64,000 nucleotides of DNA from Pseudomonas fluorescens (GCF_902498195.1 NZ_CABVIY010000006.1:372001-436000); one strand, 5' to 3'; positions 43,082 through 51,656 are shown, counted from the stretch's first letter. The notes: generated by a model not told the origin, from the letters alone. A program made the numbers and translations.

Positions 43082-43570
43082 ATGAACACCGTCATTCGCC
43101 CCGTCACGCCTGCTGACCTGGACCGCTGCTACGCCATCGAAACCGTTGCCTACGAAGGCGACGAAGCCGCCACCCGCGAGAAAATCGCCACCCGCATCGC
43201 CACCTGGCCCGAAGGGTTTATCGTCGCTGAAGTGGACGGGGTGGTCGCCGGTTTCATCAATTCCGGCGCGGCATTCCAGGTGGAAATGTCGGACGAAGCG
43301 TTCAAGGAACTGATCGGCCACGATCCGGCCGGCCCGCACGTGGTGATCATGTCGGTGGTGGTGCACCCCGACTATCAGGGGCAGGGCCTGGCGAAGCGCC
43401 TGATGGGCGAATTCATCGAGCGCATGCGCGCGATGGGCAAGGTCAGCATCAACCTGATGTGCAAGGAGCGGCATATCCCGCTGTACGCCGGATTCGGCTT
43501 TGCCTACGTCAAGCCTTCGGCCTCGGACCATGGCGGGATGGCGTGGCATGAGATGGTGCTCAACCTCTGA
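43082..43570 (+). CDS. GNAT family N-acetyltransferase
   Basis: The 162-aa protein has a GNAT acetyl-CoA loop VVVHPDYQGQGLAKRLMGEFIERM (Q/R-x-x-G-x-G/A, about residues 101-124) and terminal LYAGFGF. The N-terminal half (DLDRCYAIETVAYEGDEAA) resembles arylalkylamine-type acetyltransferases. The substrate is unknown. The ATG chosen begins MNTVIRPVTPADLDRC. Confidence 0.86.
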   Translation: MNTVIRPVTPADLDRCYAIETVAYEGDEAATREKIATRIATWPEGFIVAEVDGVVAGFINSGAAFQVEMSDEAFKELIGHDPAGPHVVIMSVVVHPDYQGQGLAKRLMGEFIERMRAMGKVSINLMCKERHIPLYAGFGFAYVKPSASDHGGMAWHEMVLNL

Positions 43571-43586
43571 CCCCAACACAGATCCC

Positions 43587-43676
43587 TGTGGGAGCGGGCT
43601 TGCTCGCGAAAACGGTGTATCAAACAACATCAATGTTGACTGATACACCGTTTTCGCGAGCAAGCCCGCTCCCACA
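43587..43676. repeat. REP pair, GAGCGGGCTTGCTCGC type
   Basis: A perfect inverted pair lies between two convergent GNAT genes. Confidence 0.9.
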
Positions 43677-43693
43677 TTGAATAGGGGATGACC

Positions 43694-44179
43694 TCAAAAA
43701 ATCAGGCCCATCCGCCGCTCATAGCCGATCCGGCCCTTGTATGCCTCGCCGCTGTCGACAAATCCATATTTGCCATACAGCGCAATCGCCGATTCATTGT
43801 CCGCATCCACCGACAATTCCAGCCCCCTGATTTCCGGCCAGGCCTGGCGCGCCACCTCGGGCAGCGCTTGCAGGCAGGCCTTGCCATACCCCTTGCCTTG
43901 CTGACGCTGGTCGACCTGAAGCGCATGCAGCGTGGCGCTGTGCTCGTCGGCCCAGGCCGGCAACACCGGCGGGCGCTTGAGCAGCAGGAAGGCGACGGCA
44001 AGGTCGTCGGCCAGCAGGGCAAATCCCTTGACGCCAGGGCCGGGGCGGGACAGCAGGGTGTGCAAGGCACCGTGGATGTCACCGGAAAACCTGATCTGCC
44101 CGGGATGAACTTCGATGGCCTCGACCTGCTGGCGCTGCAGCGCGTTCAGGCTTTCGTAGGGCACGAGTCGGGTGGTCAC
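43694..44179 (-). CDS. GNAT family N-acetyltransferase
   Basis: The 161-aa protein has the acetyl-CoA motif VDQRQQGKGYGKACLQAL (about residues 93-110) and AIALYGKYGFVDSG near the end, both classic GNAT elements. It starts MTTRLVPYESLNALQRQQVEAIEVHPGQIRF. It is not closely similar to the GNAT encoded just upstream on the other strand. The acceptor is unknown. Confidence 0.87.
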   Translation of the reverse strand: MTTRLVPYESLNALQRQQVEAIEVHPGQIRFSGDIHGALHTLLSRPGPGVKGFALLADDLAVAFLLLKRPPVLPAWADEHSATLHALQVDQRQQGKGYGKACLQALPEVARQAWPEIRGLELSVDADNESAIALYGKYGFVDSGEAYKGRIGYERRMGLIF

Positions 44180-44255
44180 TGGCGTGTCCTTTTTCCAACA
44201 GAAATGAGCCTCGGATTCTAGCGATTTCGCGTGGGTGGATTATTTTTATTTCACC

Positions 44256-44282
44256 TGTCGATTCGCCGGATCGCCAGACGAC
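44256..44282 (+). promoter_or_regulatory. Candidate ECF42-type promoter
   Basis: TGTCGA, a 17-base spacer, then CGAC, ends 38 bases before the first gene of the ECF42 operon. TGTCGA/CGA-C resembles the autoregulatory motif reported for ECF42 sigma factors, from memory. Confidence 0.5.
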
Positions 44283-44320
44283 TAAGGGTGTCTTCACCAT
44301 AAAAACCACGGAGAACCATC

Positions 44321-44746
44321 ATGAGCGCTACCCACGAAATCCAGACCTTGATCGACACCTATCGCCAGGCGGTCGTCGCCAAGGATGTCGATAAAATCAT
44401 GAGCTTCTATGGCGAGGACATCGTCTCCTACGACGCGGTCAAGGCCCTGCAATTCCGCGGCAAGGCCGCCTACCGTGCGCATTGGCAGGCCTGCATGGAA
44501 ATGTGCCAGGGCCCGCACAAGTTCGACTTCGACCACATGAACATCGTCGCCGACGAACACATCGCCTTCGCCCACTGGCTGGCCCATTGCGGCGGCACCA
44601 ATGAGAAGGGCGAAACCCAGGCCTGCTGGATGCGCGTGACCGCCTGCTATCGACGCGAAGCCGGGCAATGGCGCATCGTCCACGAACACTGGTCGGCACC
44701 GTTCGACATGGAAAGCGGCGCGGCGCTGTTCAATCTGGAGCCCTGA
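44321..44746 (+). CDS. NTF2-like/SnoaL-type small protein
   Basis: The 141-aa protein of the NTF2-like superfamily (SgcJ/DUF4440 type) starts MSATHEIQTLIDTYRQAVVAKDVDKIMSFY. It continues with FRGKAAYRAHWQACMEM and RVTACYRREAGQWRIVHEHWSAPF, the conserved cone-fold core. These proteins can be enzymes or binding modules. It is the first gene of the NTF2-YCII-ECF unit (27-base gap to YCII), a context typical of ECF42 loci. Its function is unknown. Confidence 0.85.
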   Translation: MSATHEIQTLIDTYRQAVVAKDVDKIMSFYGEDIVSYDAVKALQFRGKAAYRAHWQACMEMCQGPHKFDFDHMNIVADEHIAFAHWLAHCGGTNEKGETQACWMRVTACYRREAGQWRIVHEHWSAPFDMESGAALFNLEP

Positions 44747-44773
44747 GATGAACCCTTCGGTCAGGAGAGCACG

Positions 44774-45118
44774 ATGAAATATTTATGTCTGGTCTACAGC
44801 GATGAGCGCCTGTTGCATTCGCTGCCGGAGAGCCCCAAGGACGAGGAGTGCATGGCCTACGCCGAGTCGGTGCAGGGCAGTGGCCGGATGGTCGCCGCCG
44901 AGGCGCTGGAGTCGGTGCAGACCGCCACCACCGTGCGCATGCGCAACGGCAAGCTGTCGATCACCGACGGCCCGTTCGCCGAAACCAAGGAACAGTTGGC
45001 GGGCTTCTACCTGATCGATGCCAAGGATCTGAACGAAGCGATCCAGGTCGCCGGGGACATTCCGGCTGCACGGGTCGGCTGTGTCGAAGTGCGCCCCGTT
45101 CGTACGTTGAATCCTTGA
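44774..45118 (+). CDS. YCII/DGPF family protein
   Basis: The 114-aa protein is of the YCII-related (DGPF) family: MKYLCLVYSDERLL, central TDGPFAETKEQLAGFYLIDAKDLNEAI (the DGPF motif is literal) and final VEVRPV. Genes of this family are the constant neighbours of ECF42 sigma factors. The biochemical role is unknown. The stop is 1 base before the sigma factor start, so the genes are coupled. Confidence 0.9.
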   Translation: MKYLCLVYSDERLLHSLPESPKDEECMAYAESVQGSGRMVAAEALESVQTATTVRMRNGKLSITDGPFAETKEQLAGFYLIDAKDLNEAIQVAGDIPAARVGCVEVRPVRTLNP

Positions 45119-45119
45119 G

Positions 45120-46355
45120 ATGCCTGATCTTTCGGTGTCGGTGCGGGTCGAGCAGGTTTATCGACAGGAGTCGAGGCGCATCCTGGCGACGCTGATCCGC
45201 CTGCTCGGCGATTTTGACCTGGCCGAAGAGGCCTTGCACGAGGCGTTTTTCGTCGCGGTCGAGCGCTGGCAGCAGGACGGCGTACCGGACAACCCGCGCA
45301 CCTGGCTGGTGTCCACCGGGCGCTTCAAGGCCATCGATGTGTTGCGCCGGCGCGCGCGCTTCGCTGCCTCGCGACCGATGTTGATCGCGCAACTGGAGGC
45401 GCTGGAGCAGGCCGACTGGAGTGACGAAGACGTGGAAGACGATCGCTTGCGCCTGATCTTCACCTGTTGTCACCCGGCCCTGGCGGCGGACGCGCAAGTG
45501 CCGTTGACCCTGCGCGAAGTCTGCGACCTGACCACCGAAGAAATCGCCCGGGCCTTTCTCTCGGCGCCAGCCACCATCGCCCAGCGCATCGTGCGCGCCA
45601 AGGCGAAAATCCGTGATGCAAAGATCCCTTATCAGGTGCCGTCCCTGGCGGAGTTGCCCGAGCGCCTCGACAGCGTGCTGCGGGTGATTTACCTGGTGTT
45701 CAACGAAGGCTACTCGGCGTCCATCGGCGCGCAAGTGACCCGCGAGGAGTTGACACGCGAAGCGATTCGCCTTGGCCGGTTGTTGATGGAGTTGTTGCCG
45801 GAACCGGAAGTCATGGGCCTGCTGGCGTTGATGTTGTTGCACGAGTCGCGGCGGGTGGCGAGAACCTCCACGACCGGCGAGCTGATTTTGCTCGACGAGC
45901 AGGACCGAGGGTTGTGGGACCGCGAGATGATCGACGAAGGCTGTGCGCTGGTGGAGCGGGCGCTGGGCACCCGGCGATTCGGCCCCTATTGCCTGCAGGC
46001 GGCGATTGCGGCGGTGCATGCCGAAGCGCCGTCGGTGGAGCAAACCGATTGGGCGCAGATCGTCGGCCTGTATGACGTGTTGCTGCGGGCCGTGCCGTCG
46101 CCGGTGATCGAATTGAACAGGGCGGCGGCGCTGTCGAAACGCGATGGGCCGTTGGCGGGGCTGAGGCTGGTCGAGGCGATTCTGGATCGCGGTGAGCTGC
46201 TGGATTACCACCTGGCGCACTCGGCGCGGGCGGAGTTTTGTCGGCAGCTGGGCCGGGTGGAGCAGGCGCGTGCGGCGTATGCGCGGGCGCTTGAGTTGAC
46301 CCGGCAAGAGCCGGAGCGGCGGTTTATCGAGGCTCGGCTCAAGGCGTTGGAGTGA
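45120..46355 (+). CDS. ECF42-type RNA polymerase sigma factor with long C-terminal extension
   Basis: The 411-aa protein is twice normal ECF length. Region 2 is at about residues 10-75 (DFDLAEEALHEAFFVAVERW, RTWLVSTGRFKAIDVLRRR) and region 4 at about 110-165 (LTLREVCDLTTEEIARAFLSAPATIAQRIVRAKAKI). A ~230-residue helical extension (DUF6596/TPR-like) follows, with the family stretch VFNEGYSASIGAQVTR. ECF42 factors have no anti-sigma. The extension itself regulates activity, and YCII/DGPF genes are the main targets. Both partners lie directly upstream here. Confidence 0.92.
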   Translation: MPDLSVSVRVEQVYRQESRRILATLIRLLGDFDLAEEALHEAFFVAVERWQQDGVPDNPRTWLVSTGRFKAIDVLRRRARFAASRPMLIAQLEALEQADWSDEDVEDDRLRLIFTCCHPALAADAQVPLTLREVCDLTTEEIARAFLSAPATIAQRIVRAKAKIRDAKIPYQVPSLAELPERLDSVLRVIYLVFNEGYSASIGAQVTREELTREAIRLGRLLMELLPEPEVMGLLALMLLHESRRVARTSTTGELILLDEQDRGLWDREMIDEGCALVERALGTRRFGPYCLQAAIAAVHAEAPSVEQTDWAQIVGLYDVLLRAVPSPVIELNRAAALSKRDGPLAGLRLVEAILDRGELLDYHLAHSARAEFCRQLGRVEQARAAYARALELTRQEPERRFIEARLKALE

Positions 46356-46373
46356 GGTGATCTCAAGGGCCTC

Positions 46374-46464
46374 TTCGCGGGCAAGCCCGCTCCCACAGGG
46401 TTTTGGGTCGATCACACCATGTATATCCACCCTCAATCACTGTGGGAGCGGGCTTGCTCGCGAA
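46374..46464. repeat. REP pair, GAGCGGGCTTGCTCGC type
   Basis: An inverted pair (first arm GGGCAAGCCCGCTCC variant) lies between the convergent sigma and LysR genes. Confidence 0.86.
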
Positions 46465-46476
46465 TGGGCCACGCCA

Positions 46477-47331
46477 CTATTCCAGCATCTTGCCCAACAA
46501 CCAGCTCCCCGCCGGCCCCGGCGGATTCAACCGCGACCACAACGCGTCCACATACACCGTTTTCGGCCAGCCGCGCACTTGCAACTCCTGCAGCGTTCCC
46601 GGGCCAAAACGCTCCACCAGCCAACGGGGCAACGGCGCCCAACCGAATCCGCCCTGGGCCATTTCCAGCAGCATCAAATAACTGGGCGCCGACCAGACGC
46701 GGCCCTTCGCCCGGCTTTCATACGGGTTGACGATGGTCGCCAGGCGCAATTCCCGGTGCTGTTGCAGCACGTCCTGTTCGAGGTGTGCCAGCGTGGCCAG
46801 TGGATGCCGGGGCGAGACGAACAGGGCGATTTCGGTGCGTTCGTCCACCGTTGAACTGACCAGGTCCGGCGGGTAACTGTCCTGCATCTCGGCGAAGGCC
46901 ACGTGTGCCCGGCCGCTTTGCACCAGCGCCACCAGGTCGTCGCATTCCGCGATCAGGCATTCGAGTTCAAGGTCCGGGTAGCGCTGCTCGAAGGCACTGA
47001 GCGAGGCTTCGAAACGGTCGGACTGGTAGGTGTCGGACAGGGCCACGGTGAGCTTCGCCTCGACGCCTTGGGACAGTTGGCTGGCGGTCATTTCCAGGCG
47101 GCTGGTGGCGGCCAGGATGTCCTCGGCCCGTTGCAGCATCACGTGCCCGGCCGGGGTGAGGGTGGGTTTGCGGCTGCTGCGGTCGAACAGCACCAGGTTC
47201 AGGTCGATTTCCAGGCTGGCCACCGCCGCGCTGATGGTCGACTGGCTGCGCCCCAACTTGCGCGCCGCCGCGGAGAACGAGCCCTGCGTCGCTGCCTGGA
47301 CGAACGCCTGCAACACTTCCTGGGAGGCCAT
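46477..47331 (-). CDS. LysR-type transcriptional regulator
   Basis: The 284-aa regulator has an N-terminal winged helix-turn-helix (residues 3-62: EVLQAFVQAATQGSFSAAARKLGRSQSTISAAVASLEIDL) and a LysR effector domain (about 90-284). It is divergent from the PACE transporter gene, with 88 bases between the starts, and the shared gap holds 8-bp inverted arms CGATGGTT/AACCATCG. PACE genes are often induced by a divergent LysR regulator, so this is probably the local activator. Confidence 0.9.
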   Translation of the reverse strand: MASQEVLQAFVQAATQGSFSAAARKLGRSQSTISAAVASLEIDLNLVLFDRSSRKPTLTPAGHVMLQRAEDILAATSRLEMTASQLSQGVEAKLTVALSDTYQSDRFEASLSAFEQRYPDLELECLIAECDDLVALVQSGRAHVAFAEMQDSYPPDLVSSTVDERTEIALFVSPRHPLATLAHLEQDVLQQHRELRLATIVNPYESRAKGRVWSAPSYLMLLEMAQGGFGWAPLPRWLVERFGPGTLQELQVRGWPKTVYVDALWSRLNPPGPAGSWLLGKMLE

Positions 47332-47347
47332 GAACTATCGCCTTGAT

Positions 47348-47401
47348 CGATGGTTATTGGTTAGGAAGTATCGGGGTGATGTTGGACCATGGCAACCATC
47401 G
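47348..47401. promoter_or_regulatory. Inverted repeat in the LysR-PACE gap
   Basis: CGATGGTT (47348-47355) and AACCATCG (47394-47401) are perfect inverted arms 38 bases apart, a plausible two-site LysR binding region. Confidence 0.5.
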
Positions 47402-47419
47402 CTATTCAGGAGGTTGGTC

Positions 47420-47842
47420 ATGAACATCAACAAATCCATCACAGAACGTATTTTTCAGGCCGTCGGTTTCGAACTGCTGGCCATCCTGATCTGTACCCCA
47501 TTGCTGGCGTGGATCATGGATAAACCGATGCTGGACATGGGCGTCGTCACCGTCGTCATTGCCATCCTGGCCCTGGCCTGGAACGTAGTGTTCAACGGAG
47601 TGTTCGACCGCGTGCTCAAGCGCTTTGCCCTGACGCATAACGCCTGGACCCGCGTGGCGCATGCGCTGTTGTTCGAAGGTGGCCTGGTGGCCCTGGGCGT
47701 GCCGCTGATTGCCTGGTGGCTGAACATCAGCCTGTGGCAAGCGTTCCTGCTGGACATCGGTGTGCTGCTGTTTTTCCTGCCGTACACCTACGTTTACCAC
47801 TGGGTGTATGACGTGATGCGTGCGCGTATGGTCAACGCATAA
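47420..47842 (+). CDS. PACE family multidrug/polyamine efflux transporter
   Basis: The 140-aa inner-membrane protein contains two tandem bacterial transmembrane pair domains, four helices in all (about residues 12-30, 40-60, 80-100, 108-128). The first pair begins ITERIFQAVGFELLAILICTP and ends with AWNVVFNGVFDR; the second has RVAHALLFEGGLVALGVPLI and FFLPYTYVYHWVYD. The Glu in the first helix (GFELL) matches the proton-coupling Glu of AceI (chlorhexidine, cadaverine export). AGGAGG precedes the ATG. It is paired with a divergent LysR regulator. Confidence 0.92.
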   Translation: MNINKSITERIFQAVGFELLAILICTPLLAWIMDKPMLDMGVVTVVIAILALAWNVVFNGVFDRVLKRFALTHNAWTRVAHALLFEGGLVALGVPLIAWWLNISLWQAFLLDIGVLLFFLPYTYVYHWVYDVMRARMVNA

Positions 47843-47845
47843 CCC

Positions 47846-47925
47846 TGTAGGAGCTGCCGCAGGCTGCGATCTTTTGACGCTGCCTTTGCAAAATCAAAAG
47901 ATCGCAGCCTGCGGCAGCTCCTACA
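47846..47925. repeat. REP pair, GCTGCCGCAGGCTGCGATC type
   Basis: A perfect inverted pair lies between convergent PACE and phosphate transporter genes. Confidence 0.9.
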
Positions 47926-47934
47926 GGTGATGAG

Positions 47935-49548
47935 TCAGAAGATTTGGGTGAACAGCCAGTACAAACTGCCCGACAGCAGAATCGCCGCCGGCAAGGTCAG
48001 CACCCAGGCCATCAGCAGGTTGCGGATGGTCTTCATCTGCAAGCCGCCGCCGTTGGCGACCATGGTCCCGGCCACGCCCGAAGACAGCACGTGGGTGGTC
48101 GAGACCGGCAACCCGAACATGTCGGCGGCACCGATGGTCAGCATGGCCACGGTTTCGGCGGAGGCACCCTGGGCGTAGGTCAGGTGGGTCTTGCCGATCT
48201 TTTCACCGACCGTCACCACGATGCGCTTCCAGCCGACCATGGTGCCCAGTCCCAGGGCAATCGCCACCGCGATCTTCACCCACAGCGGAATGAACCGCGT
48301 GGAACTGTCGATCTGCTGCTTGAACAGTTGCAGCTTGCCGCTGGTGTCAGCGTCGAAGTTGCCGACCTTGTTCTTGTCCATCAGGCGAATGGTCTCGCTG
48401 GTCAGGTACATGTCGTTACGCACGTTGCCCACAGCCTCGGCCGGCACTTTGGATAGCGAACCGTAGCTCTTGACCTGTGCACCGATGCTGCCGGTCAGCG
48501 CCGCGAGCGCCGGCACCAGTTGGGGCGTCGCTTCCTTGCTGCGCACGTACTCGGACAGCACCGGGCGCGGATCGGCCGGGGCCGGCAACGGTGCGCTTTT
48601 CACCAGCGCTTGCTGGGTGACTTCGGCCACGGCGGCGAACTGCAAGGCCTGGTCGGCCGGCATGGTGCGGTTCAGCGCGTAGGCCATCGGCAGGGTGCCA
48701 ACCAGGATCAACATGATCAGGCCCATGCCTTTCTGGCCATCGTTGGAGCCGTGGGCGAAGGACACACCGGTGCAGGTGAGGATCAGCAAACCGCGAATCC
48801 ACCACGGCGGCGGTGTGTTGCCTTTCGGTTCCTTGTACAGGGCACGGTTCTTCACGAAGGCGCGCAAGGCCAGCAGCAACAACGCGGCACAACCGAAGCC
48901 CACCAGGGGCGACAGCAGCAATGCGTAACCGATCTTGGTCGCTTGCGCCCAATCCACGCCGCTGGTGCCGTCGCGCCCGTGCATCAGGGCATTGGCCACG
49001 CCCACGCCGATGATCGAACCGATCAGGGTGTGCGACGACGAGGCCGGCAGGCCCAGCCACCAGGTGCCGAGGTTCCACAGGATCGCCGCGATCAACAAGG
49101 CGAAGATCATCGCAAAACCGGCGGATGAACCGACTTGCAGAATCAGCTCCACCGGCAGCAGGGCAATGATGCCGAACGCCACTGCGCCGCTGGACAGCAG
49201 CACCCCGAGGAAGTTGAAGAAACCCGACCAGACCACCGCGAAATTCGGCGGCAGCGAGTGGGTGTAAATCACCGTGGCCACGGCGTTGGCGGTGTCGTGG
49301 AAACCGTTGACGAACTCGAAACCCAGGGCAATGACCAGCGCCACGCCCAACAGCAGGAACGGCGTCCAGGTGGTCACCACGGTGCCCAGTTCGTTCATGT
49401 CGTGCATCAGGCTGTAGGCGGTGAACAACAGGCCCATGGCCAGTACCGCGAAGAAAATCACGAGGGTGAGCAGGCCGGGTTTTTTATCGAACTGAGGTTT
49501 ACCGCTACTGACGGGCGCCTGGGGGGCGGAGTAGGAGGGCGTAGCCAT
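47935..49548 (-). CDS. Low-affinity inorganic phosphate transporter, Pit family
   Basis: This inner-membrane phosphate (metal-phosphate):H+ symporter of the PiT/SLC20 family has 537 aa. The repeated PiT signature appears twice, as GFEFVNGFHDTANAVATVIYT (near residue 60) and GADMFGLPVSTTHVLSSGVAG (near the C-terminus), with a long hydrophilic central loop (about 290-420). There are about ten membrane helices. The start at 49548 (AGGA 8 bases upstream) is preferred. Two earlier in-frame ATGs (49584, 49590) lack a ribosome site. No PitA regulator PhoU-like gene is adjacent. Confidence 0.9.
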   Translation of the reverse strand: MATPSYSAPQAPVSSGKPQFDKKPGLLTLVIFFAVLAMGLLFTAYSLMHDMNELGTVVTTWTPFLLLGVALVIALGFEFVNGFHDTANAVATVIYTHSLPPNFAVVWSGFFNFLGVLLSSGAVAFGIIALLPVELILQVGSSAGFAMIFALLIAAILWNLGTWWLGLPASSSHTLIGSIIGVGVANALMHGRDGTSGVDWAQATKIGYALLLSPLVGFGCAALLLLALRAFVKNRALYKEPKGNTPPPWWIRGLLILTCTGVSFAHGSNDGQKGMGLIMLILVGTLPMAYALNRTMPADQALQFAAVAEVTQQALVKSAPLPAPADPRPVLSEYVRSKEATPQLVPALAALTGSIGAQVKSYGSLSKVPAEAVGNVRNDMYLTSETIRLMDKNKVGNFDADTSGKLQLFKQQIDSSTRFIPLWVKIAVAIALGLGTMVGWKRIVVTVGEKIGKTHLTYAQGASAETVAMLTIGAADMFGLPVSTTHVLSSGVAGTMVANGGGLQMKTIRNLLMAWVLTLPAAILLSGSLYWLFTQIF

Positions 49549-49667
49549 GCCGGACATCCTGTGGAGGGAAGGGGTATCCGTCATGATCATTGCTAAATGT
49601 TACAGGGAGGCTGCGTTGGGTCAGGGTTTTGGGCTTTTGAGCGTCCGTTGATCCGAACAGCAGAGGC

Positions 49668-49743
49668 AAAAGATCGCAGCCTTCGGCATCTCCTACCTTT
49701 GAAACGCGATCCCTGTAGGAGCTGCCGGAGGCTGCGATCCTTT
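49668..49743. repeat. REP pair, GCTGCCGGAGGCTGCGATC type
   Basis: An inverted pair with one degenerate arm (CATCTCCTACC) lies after the zntB-like gene. Confidence 0.83.
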
Positions 49744-49747
49744 GCCC

Positions 49748-50782
49748 TTAATAATCGCGCCGCTTGCGAAACGCCCAGCGCCCGGCAATCACGGTAAAGG
49801 TCGCGACCAGCGCCACCAGGATCCAGAACCCTTCCGGGTCCTGTGAGAGCGGCACCCCACCCACATTCATCCCAAAAAAACCGGCGATGATGTTGATCGG
49901 CAGCGCCAGCACCGTGACCACGGTCAGGGTGAACAGCGTGCGGTTGCTCTGCTCGTTGAGGTTGGCGGCGATTTCTTCCTGCAACAGCTTGATGCGTTCC
50001 CCGAGCGCCGTCAGGTCGTTGATGATCAGCGCGAACTCCTCGGTGGATTTGCGCAGCTCCTTGACGTCCTCCTTTTGCAGCCAGGGCGGCGGGCGGTTGA
50101 GCAGTCGCAGCAACGACCCCGGCTCCAGCGCCAGCAGGCGTTGCAGGCGCACCAGCACCCGGCGGTTGGCGCCCAGTTCGGCGCGGTTGGTCGACAGGCG
50201 CGAGGAGAGCAATTCGTCTTCGATCTGATCCACGCTCAGGCTGGTCTTGCGCACGATCTGGGTCAGCACCTCGCCCTGGTCGCGCAGCAGGTGCACCAGC
50301 AACTCCAGTGGCGAACGAAAGCGCTCGCCGGCCTTCACCGAGGAACGCAACTTGTCCACCGAGTGCAGCGGTTGCAGGCGCGCGCTGATGATCAGCCGAC
50401 TGCGTACGCACACCCACAGCGTCGAGACATCCGACGACACCATGCTGCTGAGGTTGAACACCACATCGTTGACCACCGCCAGCAACGCCGCGTCCACATG
50501 CTCGATGCGCGTCGAGCGCGAGCCTTCATGCAGGGCTTCGAAAAATTCGTCGGGCAGTTCCAGATGACTTTTCATCCAGCGCTCGCACGCGGCATGGGCG
50601 AGGTTCAGGTGCAGCCAGAGAAATTCGTCGCCGTCGTCCGGTTGTTGCAGGCACTGCAACGCCCTGGCCGAATCGATCTCCCGCCCGCGCTCGCCGGGGC
50701 GAAAACTGAAACCGTACAACAGGCCGAACAGATCCGGATCGCGATGGCTTTGATCGATGCTGTGGTTCATGAGGACTCGCAT
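49748..50782 (-). CDS. zntB: CorA/ZntB-type divalent cation transporter
   Basis: The 344-aa CorA-superfamily protein has a large cytosolic N-terminal funnel domain (about residues 1-275) and two C-terminal helices (about 283-303 and 317-336). The first helix ends in the invariant GFFGMNVGGVP. The loop reads LSQDPEG, lacking the acidic loop of Mg2+ CorA, and the overall resemblance is to ZntB, a zinc transporter. A second ATG 4 codons in is an alternative start. It is monocistronic. Confidence 0.87.
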   Translation of the reverse strand: MRVLMNHSIDQSHRDPDLFGLLYGFSFRPGERGREIDSARALQCLQQPDDGDEFLWLHLNLAHAACERWMKSHLELPDEFFEALHEGSRSTRIEHVDAALLAVVNDVVFNLSSMVSSDVSTLWVCVRSRLIISARLQPLHSVDKLRSSVKAGERFRSPLELLVHLLRDQGEVLTQIVRKTSLSVDQIEDELLSSRLSTNRAELGANRRVLVRLQRLLALEPGSLLRLLNRPPPWLQKEDVKELRKSTEEFALIINDLTALGERIKLLQEEIAANLNEQSNRTLFTLTVVTVLALPINIIAGFFGMNVGGVPLSQDPEGFWILVALVATFTVIAGRWAFRKRRDY

Positions 50783-50799
50783 GGAGGGGCTTTGTCTCC

Positions 50800-50899
50800 T
50801 GTAGGAGCGAGCATGCTCGCGATGGTCGTTAACGCTAACGCGGGGAGCCTGATACTCCGCAGCGTTCTCTGGTCCATCGCGAGCATGTTCGCTCCTGCA
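50800..50899. repeat. REP pair, GCGAGCATGCTCGCGATG type
   Basis: An inverted pair; the second arm has two changes (GAGCATGTTCGCTCCTGC). Confidence 0.86.
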
Positions 50900-51137
50900 G
50901 GGAACTGGTTCAGCGTTATGGCGGGTTCACGTGAGCCGCATCATCGCAAGGTGTCATGACGGTTTTGTGACAGTAATTTGAATGCAAACGATGGCTGTAC
51001 CGATGGTCGGTTTCACCTCAAGAACCGCTCTGGCACGCCGATCTCGCTTGGGGTAAGTTGCGCGCCTTTGGCCAAAAGCCATGGTCGCGGACAGGGATGT
51101 CCGGACACTTTTCACGCCCTGATTGAGCGCCAGACGC
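50900..51137. other. Gap between zntB REP and PepSY terminator
   Basis: No gene is supported. A 61-codon minus-strand frame (50954-51139) has no ribosome site and overlaps the terminator. Short hairpins such as GGCCAAAAGCCATGG are present. I see nothing else. Confidence 0.4.
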
Positions 51138-51172
51138 AAAAAAGCCGCACGTGGATCAGGTCGTGCGGCTTT
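51138..51172 (-). terminator. Terminator of the first PepSY gene
   Basis: Minus-strand hairpin AAAGCCGCACG/CGTGCGGCTTT with a ~10-base loop and T tract. It is nearly identical in sequence to the terminator at 51609. Confidence 0.85.
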
Positions 51173-51192
51173 GCGGGCAGCGGCGGTTTACC

Positions 51193-51498
51193 TTACTTGC
51201 TGTTCAGCACCTCGCCGGTAGCGGCCAGAATGTCCACGTCCCACTTCACGTTATTCGGGTCGCGTCCTTCGACTTCATAGATGTAACCCTTGAGGCGATG
51301 TTCAAGCTGGGTTTCGGTAATCGTCGAGCCGGGGTGCAACTTCAGGGCGACCTGGTTCAGTTCTTCCAGTGGCTTGACCTTGCCTTCCTTGATCAACTGG
51401 GGAATCTGGTGCAGCAGGACATCGTCTTCACTGGCGTGGGCCAGGCCGGCGGTGAGGGTGAGGGTGACGGCGGCGAACAATGCAGTCAGGGTGTTCAT
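51193..51498 (-). CDS. Periplasmic PepSY-domain protein A
   Basis: The 101-aa protein has a signal peptide (MNTLTALFAAVTLTLTAGLAHA, residues 1-22) and one PepSY domain (about 30-101: IPQLIKEGKVKPLEELNQVALKLHPGSTITETQLEHRL, YEVEGRDPNNVKWDVDILAATGEVL). PepSY proteins are thought to modulate proteases or sensors or bind metal. It is a tandem paralogue of the next gene (PKPLEELNQ block shared), with matching terminators and upstream boxes. A TTAAG-N6-TTAAG box sits 54 bases before the start on the coding strand. Confidence 0.9.
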   Translation of the reverse strand: MNTLTALFAAVTLTLTAGLAHASEDDVLLHQIPQLIKEGKVKPLEELNQVALKLHPGSTITETQLEHRLKGYIYEVEGRDPNNVKWDVDILAATGEVLNSK

Positions 51499-51551
51499 GA
51501 GGCGCTTTCCTTGGAGGAGTGACTTGGGTGGGCTCAAACTAATCGCCGTCA

Positions 51552-51567
51552 CTTAATTCACCCTTAA
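51552..51567 (-). promoter_or_regulatory. BqsR/CarR-like box before PepSY A
   Basis: The minus strand reads TTAAG-GGTGAA-TTAAG, exactly the TTAAG-N6-TTAAG pattern reported for the Fe2+/Ca2+-responsive regulator BqsR of P. aeruginosa. Confidence 0.65.
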
Positions 51568-51608
51568 AGGCGCTTCACCCGAATCAAAGTCTTACAACCG
51601 TTCGGGCA

Positions 51609-51645
51609 CAAAAAAGCCGCACGATCGGAAAATCGTGCGGCTTTT
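51609..51645 (-). terminator. Terminator of the second PepSY gene
   Basis: Minus-strand hairpin AAAAGCCGCACGAT/ATCGTGCGGCTTTT with a short loop, ending in six T. Confidence 0.9.
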
Positions 51646-51656
51646 GGCTGTGTGTA

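Noticed and set aside
50954..51139. 61-codon minus-strand frame after zntB
   Set aside because: It lacks a ribosome site, runs into the PepSY terminator, and shows no recognisable family.
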